From Diplonema papillatum (lineage: Eukaryota > Euglenozoa > Diplonemea > Diplonemida > Diplonemidae): a stretch of 64,000 bases of DNA. Under the pieces are notes generated by a model, which saw only the letters and a list, made by a program, of their open reading frames with translations, did no database searches and had not been told where the DNA came from. Position 1 is the first letter of the stretch; each line of letters begins with the position of its first letter. Both the position numbers and the translations under genes were made by a program. Of this stretch, positions 42,929-52,855 are shown piece after piece. The stretch covers positions 124,001 to 188,000 of the forward strand of contig JAPJBO010000222.1 in assembly GCA_030068145.1 (NCBI GenBank), written 5' to 3'.

Positions 42929-43152
42929 AAATACTCGAGGGACCGCCTTGTGCTCATTTCGAAGGAGGCTAGAGGGGGGAGAAAACAATACAACTACAAA
43001 GTGGGTCCTTTTTTTGTTGAACGCTTACGCCCGCCACTAAACCCAGATTTACCTGTGTTTCGTGGGGGCTACAGCACATTTACCTCCTTTGATCTATCGC
43101 AACTGGCAGTCTCCTCAAGCATTTCCTACAAAGCAGGTGCTTATACAAAACA
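42929..43152 (+). repeat. SINE-like repeat, copy 2
   Basis: Same blocks as copy 1 from ATACTCGAGGGACCGCCTTG to GCAGGTGCTTATACAAAACA, with the extra CGCCACTAAACCCAGATTTA that is also present in copies 3 and 4 but shortened in copy 1. Confidence 0.72.
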
Positions 43153-43189
43153 AATTTGCTGGACAAGAGACGCGGTTTTGGTCCTGAAG

Positions 43190-43280
43190 CCAAAGGGCGC
43201 GATCGGTGGACCATCATCAGCAGCGCGGAAGCTGTGTCTACAGACAGGGCAGCGGTGTGAGTCCTGGTTGTCAAGCTGAG
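43190..43280 (+). repeat. Dispersed repeat, partial copy 2
   Basis: GGACCATCATCAGCAGCGCG, TCTACAGACAGGGCAGCGGT and GAGTCCTGGTTGTCAAGC match 63430-63500. It follows SINE copy 2 directly. Confidence 0.5.
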
Positions 43281-43389
43281 TGGGGTAAACGAAGGGTGGG
43301 GGCGCTTGGAGGGTGAAAGTTCGCTTGAAACCGGAGTTCTTTTTTATTTATTTTTAATGGGCAAAAGAAATGCTCGACGCAGCTGCTTC

Positions 43390-43672
43390 GACTCCGAATG
43401 GAAGGGAGGAAATATAGAGGTAGAGGGGGAAATTACAATACAAACACAATCTGACTTGTTCTTCGCTTACACCACCGTATGTTGCTTTCTCACGCTGCGT
43501 GGTTTGTCGTGTAGGGGTAGACACGCATGACATCACGTCCGTTCAACACACGTGGTTCGGTAGTTACAGCAGTTGGGATCCCTTCGGTTCTTTGTCTGGC
43601 AGCATCGTCGAGCATTTCCTTCCAAGCTGGCGCTTATGTAAAATGTAAAAAAAAAAAAAAAAAAAAGGAAGA
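43390..43672 (+). repeat. Diverged SINE-like relative with an A-tail
   Basis: Retains AGAGGTAGAGGGGGAAATTA-CAATAC, TTCTTCGCTTACACC, GTCGAGCATTTCCTTCC and GGCGCTTATGTAAAATG-type blocks in the same order as the SINE-like copies and ends in a run of about 18 A. It is the oldest copy in the window, and the A-run supports retroposition. Confidence 0.45.
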
Positions 43673-43726
43673 ATTTAAAAAAGAAATCCGGGAACCCCTT
43701 CCCCCCGTACACCGTGTGGGGGGGTT

Positions 43727-44110
43727 CTATGCCTTCTTGAACGGTCGCGGCTTCTGGTACAAATGGCCGAACTCGCAGGCGTTGCCCGTCCTGCAGGTTC
43801 CCTTGTTGAAGAAGACGCACTGCTTGCGCTGCACCGGCTCCTTGGTGAGGGCAGGCGGCAGCTGGGCAGACTTCCCGGCGTCCTCCTCCGCCTCCTGCGT
43901 GACTTCGAAGTAGATGACGTCGGCACCCGAGCTGGTGGTCACCTTCTCGACCCTCTTCTTGTGGCTCTTTTCAGTGGTCACCCGGCTTTCGAGGGAGACG
44001 CTGTAGTCGATTCGGTACTCCTTGTCGTTCAGCTTCACGGCCCCGTCCTTCACGTGCTCGCAGATCTGGACCTTCTCGTCCTCCGTCGGCTCTCTTACGG
44101 AGAGAACCAT
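43727..44110 (-). CDS. Small CCCH zinc-finger protein
   Basis: A complete 127-codon frame from MVLSVREPTEDEK to RPFKKA. Cys98, Cys106, Cys112 and His116 form a C-x7-C-x5-C-x3-H finger (QCVFFNKGTCRTGNACEFGH), the classical CCCH type used for RNA binding. The N-terminus (residues 1-70) is charged and contains AVKLNDKEYRIDYSVSLESR, which may be a small beta domain. Downstream bases are near a SINE A-tail (43672), and upstream lies a T/C-rich tract suited to a promoter. A partial second copy lies 400-500 bp upstream. I expect a nuclear or cytoplasmic RNA-associated role; the substrate is unknown. Confidence 0.75.
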   Translation of the reverse strand: MVLSVREPTEDEKVQICEHVKDGAVKLNDKEYRIDYSVSLESRVTTEKSHKKRVEKVTTSSGADVIYFEVTQEAEEDAGKSAQLPPALTKEPVQRKQCVFFNKGTCRTGNACEFGHLYQKPRPFKKA

Positions 44111-44469
44111 CTTTTCTTTTTTTGTTTTTTTTTTCTTTTTCTTGTGTTTCCCTTTTTCCTTTTACCCTTCTCTTTTGCTCGGGCTTTGCTTCGCTTTGTG
44201 GTTCCGAAGTGTGGAGGAAGCGGCGGGGAAAGAGGGGGGGACCTCCTGCTGTGGATTGAAGGTGAAGGGTGGTCCTTTTCCAGAGTTAAAGTTCGCTGGA
44301 AATTCCGGGCGTTTAGGGTCTCGGTGTGACCGTTGTTACATGGGTTCTCTTAGAGCAAGAAAGGGCCACATGAAGGGCGGGTTGTTTATCGCAGTGGCTT
44401 TTCCGAGCTTCCTGAAACCCGGTCTTTTCTAAGTCTAAGGTCGACCGTGGTGGCTCTTTTCCCGTGGTC

Positions 44470-44562
44470 TCCCGGCTTTCGAGGGAGACGCTGTCGTCGA
44501 TTCGGTACTCCTTGCTGTTCAGCTTCACGGCCCCGTCCTTCACGTGCTCGCAGAAGTGAACC
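44470..44562 (-). pseudogene. Partial duplicate of the CCCH gene
   Basis: Matches codons about 16-45 of the CCCH gene (CEHVKDGAVKLN-KEYRID-SVSLESR) with few changes, including serine for aspartate in LNSKEYRIDD. No zinc finger follows in frame; the sequence changes after VSLESRETTG. It is either a decayed tandem copy or an alternative exon. Confidence 0.6.
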
Positions 44563-44771
44563 TATCCGCAGGCATGAGGCGATACAAACGCCGCCACAAC
44601 GCGAAAAGTGTCGTCTGTTGGCGACATCATGGGCGGTTTCGCATGATGGGGAAAAAACGCATTGTCTTCGTCCCACAGCAGCCAGGGCGGCTCGCCGGAT
44701 ATAGTACGACTGGGATGGTATCCCAATCTACGTTCGGTAGATCCATTTTGTTCTAGGGTAGGCACAGCCGG

Positions 44772-44850
44772 CATATCTTTTGTTTGTGCGTACGTGTGTA
44801 AACCCTGTTTTGAGTGATTTAACACAGCACGCTGCCATCCGACACTTTTT
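44772..44850 (+). repeat. Possible weak DIRS-type solo repeat
   Basis: TTTTGTTTGTGCGTACGTG, then GTGATTTAAC and CACGCTGCCATC-like blocks resemble the end repeats at 302-440 and 4248-4376, but the match is short. Confidence 0.3.
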
Positions 44851-45064
44851 GATATAGACAAGCAAGCTTGTTACCATAGACAAAACGATGCGCTGTTCGT
44901 CTCTTCGCTCTAAAGCGAAGGCACCTGGGCGTGGCACCGACACGGCCCGAGCCCGCTGCGTAAAGTTCGTCACAATCGCCGCTTTCTCACCAGCACCTGC
45001 GCTGTACGGACGACGCAGAAAGAAAAGGCAAGAGAGTTGAAGGAATACTTGAAGTATGGCTAAA

Positions 45065-45310
45065 AATACTCGAGGGACTGCCTTGCGCTCGTTTCGAAGG
45101 AGGCTAGAGGGGGAGAAAACAATACAACTACGGTCTTTTTTGTTGAACGCTTACGCCCACCACTAAACCCAGATTTACCTGTGTTTCGTGTGGGCTACAG
45201 CACATGTACCTATGATCTTGGAATATTGTTGCAATAGTCCTATGATGTTTCGCAACTGGCAGTCTCCTCAAGCATTTCCTACAAAGCAGGTACAATAGAA
45301 AGAAAAAAGG
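45065..45310 (+). repeat. SINE-like repeat, copy 3
   Basis: Runs from ATACTCGAGGGACTGCC to ACAAAGCAGGTACAATAG, then A/G-rich tail to about 45350. It contains a roughly 30-base insertion (GATCTTGGAATATTGTTGC) between the CTACAGCACA and TCGCAACTGG blocks. Confidence 0.7.
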
Positions 45311-45477
45311 TAAAAACTAGAAAAAAGAAAAAGGTAAAAGGGGAGTGGACGGCACCCAAAGCGGGGTATGAAACCTTGCCCCGTATTAGGCGGAGCACTG
45401 CCTCTCATGCATGGTTGATGTTTGCATCAAGTCTTCTCGAGGAAGCTGCTGTCTCGGAAATTTCTGGGTCTAACAAA

Positions 45478-45585
45478 TGCAATTTGTCAACGAACAAAAA
45501 CAGAATGATGGCAGCGTACTATCCTCACTCCCGTTAGAGGAACAAAACAGGTTTGAAGGAAGTGCGCACAAACAAAGGAAGCGCC
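45478..45585 (+). pseudogene. Inverted fragment of the large ankyrin gene's linker
   Basis: On the plus strand it codes for NEQKQNDGSVLSSLPLEEQN-RFEGSAHKQ, which corresponds to EQKPIEGSVLSSPPLDEQNR-VEESAHKQ of the large ankyrin protein (48875-48985, minus strand). The DNA is an inverted, diverged copy about 3.4 kb from its source. Its right end lies in a perfect 16-bp hairpin (45561-45576 with 45595-45610), so inversion may have happened at a palindromic junction. Confidence 0.65.
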
Positions 45586-45639
45586 AGATCCGTTTTTGTT
45601 TGTGCGCACTAGCGGAACTCACCTGCTTTGGTGAGGTTC

Positions 45640-46290
45640 ATGTAGCGTCCGCCGCCCGTCGTAGGTCGGCGGCGACGGCGCCGTAGCCTCCGCGGCGCGC
45701 GGCGATCGCTTAAGCAGAGCACTGCCTCTCATGCATGGGTGATGCTGGCGTCAAGTCTTCTTCGAGGAAGATGTTGTCTAGGACAGGGATTGGAAAGGGA
45801 TGCAAAAATAGAGGGGGGGGGAAAGGTGGAAAACGGGAGTGTACGGCTCCCAAAGTGCGGTGTGAAACCTTGAGGGACTAGCCCCCTGTATTTTTTTCAC
45901 CGCGGTGCTGTGTGCTTGGGGGCTGCTAACGGCGGTAACAGCGGAACGTTCCAAGCCGCCGCAGGCTGGCTTGCAACGTTCCAAGCCGCCGCAGGCTGGC
46001 CCTTCTGCGGGCGTCCACCCGCTCGCCGTGCGGGGCGGTCCCGGCCGCCACGAGCTCGCGCACGACGGGCGGCGCCCGCCGCCCGTCGTAGGTCGGCGGC
46101 GACGGCGCCGTAGCCCCCGCGGCGCGCGGCGATCGCTGCCGTTTCGCCGCCCGCGCCCCGGGCTTCCACGTCGCCGCCGGCCGCCGCCAGCAGGACTCTT
46201 ACGACGCCCGCGTGGCCCCTTCGAGCTGCGCGCATGGGGGCGGTGCTGCCGGCTGCGTTCGCGGCGTTTGCGTTAGCCCCAGCTTCCGGG
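45640..46290 (-). pseudogene. Duplicated 3' end of the large ankyrin gene
   Basis: 45897-46275 repeats the last ankyrin unit and the Arg/Ala/Pro tail of the large gene (ending NVPLLPPLAAPKHTAPR) with a 610-bp offset, and the downstream flank (GCAGAGCACTGCCTCTC, CAAGTCTTCTTCGAGGAAGA) is repeated too. A smaller third remnant is at 45640-45710. The copies arose by tandem duplication of the gene end, and the upstream ankyrin units are missing. Confidence 0.75.
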
Positions 46291-46506
46291 TTGGACTCCG
46301 TCGTGGGGGGGGGGAAATCTTAGCTCAATGCTTAAGCAGAGCACTGCCTCTCCGCTGGCATCAAGTCTTCTTCGAGGAAGATGTTGTATAGGACAGGGAT
46401 TCGACAGGGATGCAAAAATAGAGGGGGGGGGAAAGGTGGAAAACGGGAGTGTACGGCTCCCAAAGTGCGGTGTGAAACCTTGAGGGACTAGCCCCCTGTA
46501 TTTTTT

Positions 46507-49500
46507 TCACCGCGGTGCTGTGTGCTTGGGGGCTGCTAACGGCGGTAACAGCGGAACGTTCCAAGCCGCCGCAGGCTGGCTTGCAACGTTCCAAGCCGCC
46601 GCAGGCTGGCCCTTCTGCGGGCGTCCACCCGCTCGCCGTGCGGGGCGGCCCCGGCCGCCACGAGCTCGCGCACGACGGGCGGCGCCCGCCGCCCGTCGTA
46701 GGTCGGCGGCGACGGCGCCGTAGCCCCCGCGGCGCGCGGCGATCGCTGCCGTTTCGCCGCCCGCGCCCCGGGCTTCCACGTCGCTGCCCGCCGCCAGCAG
46801 GACTTTCACGACGCCCGCGTGGCCCCTTCCAGCCGCGTGTATGAGGGCGGTGCTGCCGGCTGCGTCCGCGGCGTTCGCGTTGGCCCCGGCGGCCAGCAGG
46901 ACGTTAACGATGTCCGTGTCGCCTCGCTCCGCTGCGCGCATGAGGGCGGTGCTGCAGGATCCGTCGGCTGCGTAACGGAAGTCGGCGCGGTATCTTCCAC
47001 CCGCGCGGGCTGGGCTCGCAGCGTTCGCGTTGGCCCCGGCGGCCAGCAGGACGTGCACGACGTCCACGTCGCCGGATCCAGCTGCGACCATGAGGGCGGT
47101 GCTGCCGGCGGCGTTCGCGGCGTTTGCGTTGGCCCCGGCCGCCACCAGGTCTCTCGCGATGCTGGCGTGCTTCTTTTCGAGGGCGAGCATGAGGGCGGTG
47201 CCGCCGGCTGCGTTCGCGGCGTTTGCGTTGGCCCCGGCCGCCAGCAGGGCTTTCACGATGCCCGCGTGGCCTTTCTCGCCTGCGCGCATGAGGGCGGTGC
47301 TGCCGGCTGCGTTCGCGGCGTTTGCCTTGGCCCCGGCGGCCAGCAGGACTCTCACGATGCCCATGTGACCTTTCTCACCTGCGAGCATGAGGGCAGTGTT
47401 GCCGGCTGCGTCCGCGGCATTTGCATTGGCCCCGGCCGCCAGCAGGACGTTCACGATGCCCATGTTGCCTCTCTCCCCTGCGCGCATGAGGGCGGTGCTG
47501 CCGGCAGCGTTCGCGGTGTTCGCGTCGGCTCCCGCCGCCAGGAGGTTCCTCGCGATGTCCACGTACTCGTATTGGAGGGCGAGCGTGAGGGCGGTGCCGC
47601 CGGCTGTGTTCGCGGCGTTTGCGTTGGCCCCAGCGGCCAGCAGGACTTTCACGATGTCCGCGTGGCCTCTCTCACCTGCGACCATGAGGGCGGTGCCGCC
47701 GGCTGCGCTCGCAGCGTTTACGTCGGCCCCGGCCGCCAGCAAGACTTTCACGATGCCCAGATGGCCTCCCTCCCCTGCGCGCATGAGGACGGTGCCGCCG
47801 GCTGTGCTCGCTGCGTTTGCGTTGGCTCCGGCCGCCAGCAGGACTTTCACGATGCCCGAGTGGCCTCTTCCAGCCGCGAGCATGAGGGCGGTGCCGCCGG
47901 CTGCGTCCGCGGCGTTTGCGTTGGCCCCGGCCGCTAGCAGGACCTTCACGGCGTCCGTGTGGCCTCTATCCCCCGCGCGCATGAGGGCGGTGCTGGCGTT
48001 TGCGTAAGCCACGTCGTTCGCGAAGTCTGAAAAACATCTTTCATCCGGGCACGTGCCGGCTGAGCTCGCAGCGTTCGCGTTGGCACCTGCCGCCAGCAGG
48101 ACGTTCACGACGTCCGTCTGGCCGGCTTCGGCTGCGATCATGAGGGCGGTGCTGCCGGCGGCGTTCGCGGCGTTTGCGTCGGCTCCCGCCGCCAGCAGGT
48201 CCCTCGCGATGCCCACGTGCTCGTTTTCGAGGGCGAGGGTGAGGGCGGTGTCCCCGGCGTCGTTCGCCGCGTCCAAACCGACGCCGGCCGCGAGCAGGTC
48301 GTCGACGGCGGCCGCGCGCCCGGCCTGGCATGCGAGCATGAGGGCCGTGAACCCGTCCACGCTCGCAGCGTCCGCGTCGGCTCCGGCCGCCAGCAGCTCC
48401 TTCACGATGTCCGCGTGGCCCTCCCGGCTCGCGAGTGCGAGGGCCGTGTGCGAGACGCCGTCGGATTCACCGTCCGGGACATGGTACCAGCCGGCACGGT
48501 GAATCTCGAGGTTCAACGCGCAAGGATCGGCGCGCGCCACCCCCGGCGCACCGGCGCACTTCGGCAGCCCGTCGGGGCCCAGCTCAGCCGCGCCCGGGCC
48601 TTCGGCAACGAGCGCTGGCCATCCAACCATGCTCCCTTCTTCCTCGCTTCCAAATCCGTCGTAGTCGACGTCGTCGTCGTCGTCCAAAAGAAACCGGCAA
48701 TCGTCGTCGGAAAGAAAGCCGCGGTTGCGGCTTTCCTTCTGCCGCACGAGGCCCAGCAGCTCGTCGAACGACCAGTCGTCTGCATCCCCCCAGACGTGGG
48801 CTGGCAGCCCGCGGGGGCCCGGCCTGGGCTTCGGGGGGGTCGCTTGCCGGGCGATGCACGCGGGCTGGCAGCTACCGGCGTGCTTGCGTTTCTGGCTTTG
48901 TTTGTGTGCACTTTCTTCGACCCTGTTTTGTTCATCTAACGGGGGTGAGGACAGTACGCTGCCTTCGATCGGTTTTTGTTCTTGAGACGGCAGGTCGTCG
49001 AACGAGCAGGCTTCTGCTCCCCCTGGCTCCCCGCTGGATGAGGCTGGCGGTCCGGGCGCGGGCTTCGGGGGGGTCGATTCTCGGCGGCGTTTCCGGCTTC
49101 CTCCCAACGAGGACTGCGGCATGCCGTCGAACATGCTTCCTCTCAGCGAGGACTGCGGCATGCCGTCGAACATGCTTCCTCTCAGCGAGAACTGCGGCAT
49201 GCCGGCGAACATGCTTCCTCCCGGCGAGGACTGCGGCATGCCGTCGAACAAGCCGGCTTCTGCGTGTTTCCGGCTTCCTCCCAGCGAGAACTGCGGCAGG
49301 CCGTCGCACAAGCCGTCTTCTGCTTCATCCGGCTCCCCGCTAATGGATGGGGCCGGCGGTCCGAGGGGGCCCGGCCCGGTCGATTCTCGGCGGCGTTTCC
49401 GGCTTCCTCCCAACGAGGACTGCGGCATGCCGTCGAACATGCTTCCTCCCAGCGAGAACTGCGGCATGCCGTCGAACATGCTTCCTCCCAGCGAGGACTG

Positions 49501-50611
49501 CGACATGCCGTCGAACAAGCCGGCTTCTGCTTCATCCGGCTCCCCGCTAATGGATGGGGCCGGCGGTCCGAGGGGGCCCGGCCCGGTCGATTCTCGGCGG
49601 CGTTTCCGGCTTCCTCCCAACGAGAACTCCGGCAGGCCGTCGAACAAGCCGGCTTCTACTTTCCCGCTGGATGAGGCTGGCGGTCCGAGGGGGTCCGGCG
49701 CGGGCTTCGGGGGGGTCGATTCTCGGCGGATGCCGGCGTCGTCGCGGTCCGGGCTTTCTCCCAGCGCGAACTCCAGGAAGTCGTCGATGAACGAGAAGTC
49801 TTCTTCTGATTCTTCCTCTCCTTCCTCCAGCTCGAAGCTGGCCAGCCGCCCGGGCCCGCGCGATCCGTCGCCGCGGGCCCGGTTCCCCGCCGGGGGGAGG
49901 CCACCGGTCGACACTGCGAGCCACCAGTCGATCTCGTCCGGGCTCCCGCCCACGCTGCGGGCACGCCACGCGTCGGTGCGGGCGCCGGCGGCCAAGAGCT
50001 CGCGGACGACGTTTCGGTGGCCAACGCGGCAGGCGGCGGCGAGGGGGGATTCGCCGGTGTCTTTATCAGGGGCGTCGACTGGTGCGCCGGCGGCCAGCAG
50101 GGTCCGGACCACGCGCAGGTGGCCGTGTTCGCTCGCCGCCGCGAGCGGGGAGTGCCCGTGGGAGCAGAACCCGCGGGTGCCGGCGGCCAGCAGCTTGGCG
50201 GCGACGCCGGCGTGGCCGGCGCGGCTCGCGATCGCGAGCGCCTCGGTCCGGCAGAAGGACTCGCAGGGCCGCACGTCGGCGCCGGCGGCCAGCAGCATCG
50301 TGAAGATCCCGTCGTGCCGCTCTCCGTGCGCGGCCTCCAGCGCGGGCGCCTTGGTGCCGTAGGACCGGAAGCTGCGGCCGACGCTGTCCGGGCTCCCGCC
50401 GGCGGCCAGCAGCTCCTTGACGATCGGCTCGTGGCCGTGCAGGCTCGCAGCGAAGACGGGCATGTCGCCCTCCGTGTTCGCCGCGTTCACCTTCGCGCCG
50501 GCGACCAGCAGCTGCCGCACGACGCTTTCCCGACCCAGCCGGCACGCGAGGACCAGCGGCGTGACGGTGTCGACGGACCGGCCGTCGCAAGACCATAGAG
50601 GCCTGAAGGAT
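46507..50611 (-). CDS. Large ankyrin-repeat protein, main exon
   Basis: The frame gives 1337 codons from the Met at 50520, but is open further upstream to a good 3' splice site (TTTCTCCCCGCAG, exon from 50611), so that Met is internal. Five to six ankyrin repeats fill the first 200 residues; an acidic stretch (ELEEGEEESEEDF) and a low-complexity linker of repeated GSMFDGMPQSSLGGSRKRRR blocks follow; then 17 ankyrin repeats (about 683-1280) of exactly 33 residues, mostly (S/G)TALMRAGERGHxGIV-KVLLAAGANANAA. Repeats 4 and 14 carry 17-20 residue insertions. The tail is Arg/Ala-rich. Ankyrin arrays bind other proteins; no partner is visible. KRRR clusters in the linker may act in nuclear import. 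The 99-bp unit makes the array prone to copy changes. Confidence 0.82.
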
Positions 50612-50834
50612 CTGCGGGGAGAAATCTTTTGCGTGTACTAGCTTGGGGCCAGCGCAAGTGCAAATTTCTTGGTCGATTTTTTTTGGGTTCAATCTTTTTT
50701 GGCAAAAATTTCGGTGACAGTTTTGGTCGAAGTTTTCGGTCTCAAAAGTCTCGGCCAAAGAGTTTCGGTAGGATGTTTTGGTTTGCTGAAATAGAGTGAA
50801 AAGAGAGCGTCCAAAATCTTCTGGGGGAAGGCCT
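50612..50834 (-). other. Probable intron of the large ankyrin gene
   Basis: The 3' border is a strong CCCCGCAG on the minus strand. The interior is rich in TTTTGG-TCGAAG-type short repeats like those at 9.88-10.08 and 51.15-51.28 kb. The 5' border is uncertain: no good GT is seen at the expected place after the ANVGD codons, and a GC donor (CTGGGCAAGG in the paralogue, CTGGGCACGC here) is possible. Confidence 0.5.
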
Positions 50835-51130
50835 GCGTGCCCAGTGCTCCTCGGTCGCCGACGTTCGCGTCGGCGCCCGCCGCGAGGAGGACTTCGACGA
50901 TGCGGTCGCGGCCGCAGTTGATCGCGACGGGGATGGCTATGTACCCGTCCTCCCTGTCCTCTGCTTCTAAGCCGGCGCCGGCGGCGATGAGCTCCTTGAC
51001 CACCTCGGCTCGCCCCTCCCGGCACGCCGAGATGAGCGCCGTTTCACTCCCAGTCGTCCGCATCCGGGCTCGCGCCGCGCGACGGCGGCGTGCCCGTCGA
51101 GGACCGCCGGCAGCAGCGGACTCTACCAGC
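50835..51130 (-). CDS. Upstream ankyrin exon (or relic) of the large ankyrin gene
   Basis: Codes for ETALISACREGRAEVVKELI-AAGAGLEAED-REDGYIAI and GGRDRIVEVLLAAGADANV-like text, two ankyrin repeats nearly the same as those of the shorter ankyrin gene at 53.0-53.2 kb. Upstream it diverges: relative to the paralogue a few residues (LLAAG) of the preceding repeat are missing and the frame changes, so the exon start may be decayed. Frame continuity with the main exon depends on the unresolved donor site. Confidence 0.5.
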
Positions 51131-51339
51131 TTGGTGCAAGTCTTTGTTCGCACTTTTGGCTTCAAAATTTGGGCGTTAATTTCGGCAATACTTTTGGCCA
51201 AGATGTCGTGAACTTCTTCGGTCGGTTCTAAATTTTGGGCGTTCATTTCGGCGATAATTTCGGTCAAAATATCTTGGTAGAAAGTACGTGCGCTCGGCTA
51301 AAGGCCGGCGCGGGGCGACGACTGGAGGCAGCTGTTAAA

Positions 51340-52500
51340 GTTCGGGAACAGTAAAGTTCGTGCGCAGCTAAGTTCGGGCGTGGGTGATGCAAATTTCTGG
51401 TGAACCAAAGTTGCGCAGCTGAGTTCGGGTGAAGCTAAGTTCTGGTGAAGCAAAGCAAAGTGCGGGCGAAGCAAAGTTCGGGTAAAGCTAAGTTCTGGTG
51501 AAGCAAAGTTCGGGCGCAGCTGAGTTCGGGCGAAGCAAAGTTCGGGTGAAGCTAAGTCCGTTCTGGTGAAGCAAAGTTCGCAGCTGAGTTTGGGCGAAGC
51601 TAAGTTCTGGTGAAGCAAAGCAAAGTGCGGGCGAAGCAAAGTTCGGGCGCAGCTGAGTTCGGGCGAAGCAAAGTTCGGGCGAAGCTAAGTTCCAGTGAAG
51701 CAAAGTTCGGGCGCAGCTGAGTTCGGGCGAAGCAAATTTCGGGTGAAGCTAAGTCCGTTCTGGTGAAGCAAAGTTCGCAGCTGAGTTTGGGCGAAGCTAA
51801 GTTCTGGTGAAGCAAAGCAAAGTGCGGGCGAAGCAAAGTTCGGGCGCAGCTGAGTTCGGGCGAAGCAAAGTTCGGGCGAAGCTAAGTTCCAGTGAAGCAA
51901 AGTTCGGGCGCAGCTGAGTTCGGGCGAAGCAAATTTCGGGTGAAGCTAAGTCCGTTCTGGTGAAGCAAAGTTCGCAGCTGAGTTTGGGCGAAGCTAAGTT
52001 CTGGTGAAGCAAAGCAAAGTGCGGGCGAAGCAAAGTTCGGGCGCAGCTGAGTTCGGGCGAAGCAAAGTTCGGGCGAAGCTAAGTTCCAGTGAAGCAAAGT
52101 TCGGGCGCAGCTGAGTTCGGGCGAAGCAAATTTCGGGTGAAGCTAAGTCCGTTCTGGTGAAGCAAAGTTCGCAGCTGAGTTTGGGCGAAGCTAAGTTCTG
52201 GTGAAGCAAAGCAAAGTGCGGGCGAAGCAAAGTTCGGGCGCAGCTGAGTTCGGGCGAAGCAAAGTTCGGGCGAAGCTAAGTTCCAGTGAAGCAAAGTTCG
52301 GGCGCAGCTGAGTTCGGGCGAAGCAAAGTTCGGGCGAAGCTAAGTTCCAGTGAAGCAAAGTTCGGGCGCAGCTGAGTTCGGGCGAAGCAAAGTTCGGGCG
52401 AAGCTAAGTTCCAGTGAAGCAAAGTTCGGGCGCAGCTGAGTTCGGGCGAAGCTCAGTTCTGGTAAGCAAGCAAAGTGCGGGCGAAGCAAAGTTCGGGCTC
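51340..52500 (+). repeat. Higher-order minisatellite, 197-bp period
   Basis: Basic motifs GAAGCAAAGTTCGGGCG, CAGCTGAGTTCGGGC and GAAGCTAAGTTCTGGT are arranged into a 197-bp unit repeated about four times with almost no change (related positions 51600, 51797, 51994, 52191), flanked by simpler repeats. The minus-strand frames (ARTQLRPNFAS peptides) are products of the repeat. Confidence 0.92.
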
Positions 52501-52682
52501 TGTTGTGCTGAGTTCGGCGTGTGGTGGCAAGTTTAGCGCCAGTACCCGGGGGGGAGACACCCCCGACTCCGTTTCCCGTGGTGCCCAACGCGAGATACTG
52601 AGAAACTCCGCGAAACGCAAATTTCGGGCACAGTAGACCCCGAAACGCAACAAACCTCGAAAACAATCTTAGACCAAAAAAG

Positions 52683-52750
52683 TGTGGTGGGCGGGGTTCG
52701 AACCCGGGCCTACCGGCCTGAAGGCCGACGCCCGCTCACTCTGCCACCCC
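52683..52750 (-). tRNA. tRNA-like sequence, atypical; gene or pseudogene
   Basis: The minus strand has an A-box-like TGGCAGAGTGAGCGGG, a perfect B-box GGTTCGAACCC, an acceptor pair GGGGTGG / CCACCAC with one mismatch, a 4-bp T stem, and a run of six T directly after the 3' end, as at Pol III terminators. The length from acceptor to discriminator is about 68, roughly five short. The anticodon arm is a perfect CGGCC-TTCA-GGCCG hairpin with only a 4-base loop, so no anticodon can be assigned with confidence. It is probably a decayed tRNA or the head of a tRNA-derived repeat. Confidence 0.5.
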
Positions 52751-52855
52751 CTTGCCTTTTGGTAGGGAAGGAAAAAGCTATCTCCACACTAGTATCTAGT
52801 CCAAAAACAATACACTTTTCGCAACTTAGAAAAGCAGGGTTGGCTCGAATAGAGG

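Noticed and set aside
46819-48939. Plus-strand frames of 370 and 240 codons over the ankyrin gene
   Set aside because: They are shadows of the 99-bp ankyrin repeat; the minus strand gives proper ankyrin consensus in every unit.
51298-52666. Repeated minus frames of LHQNLASPELSCELCFTRT type
   Set aside because: They recur every 197 bp with the minisatellite and shift relative to each other.
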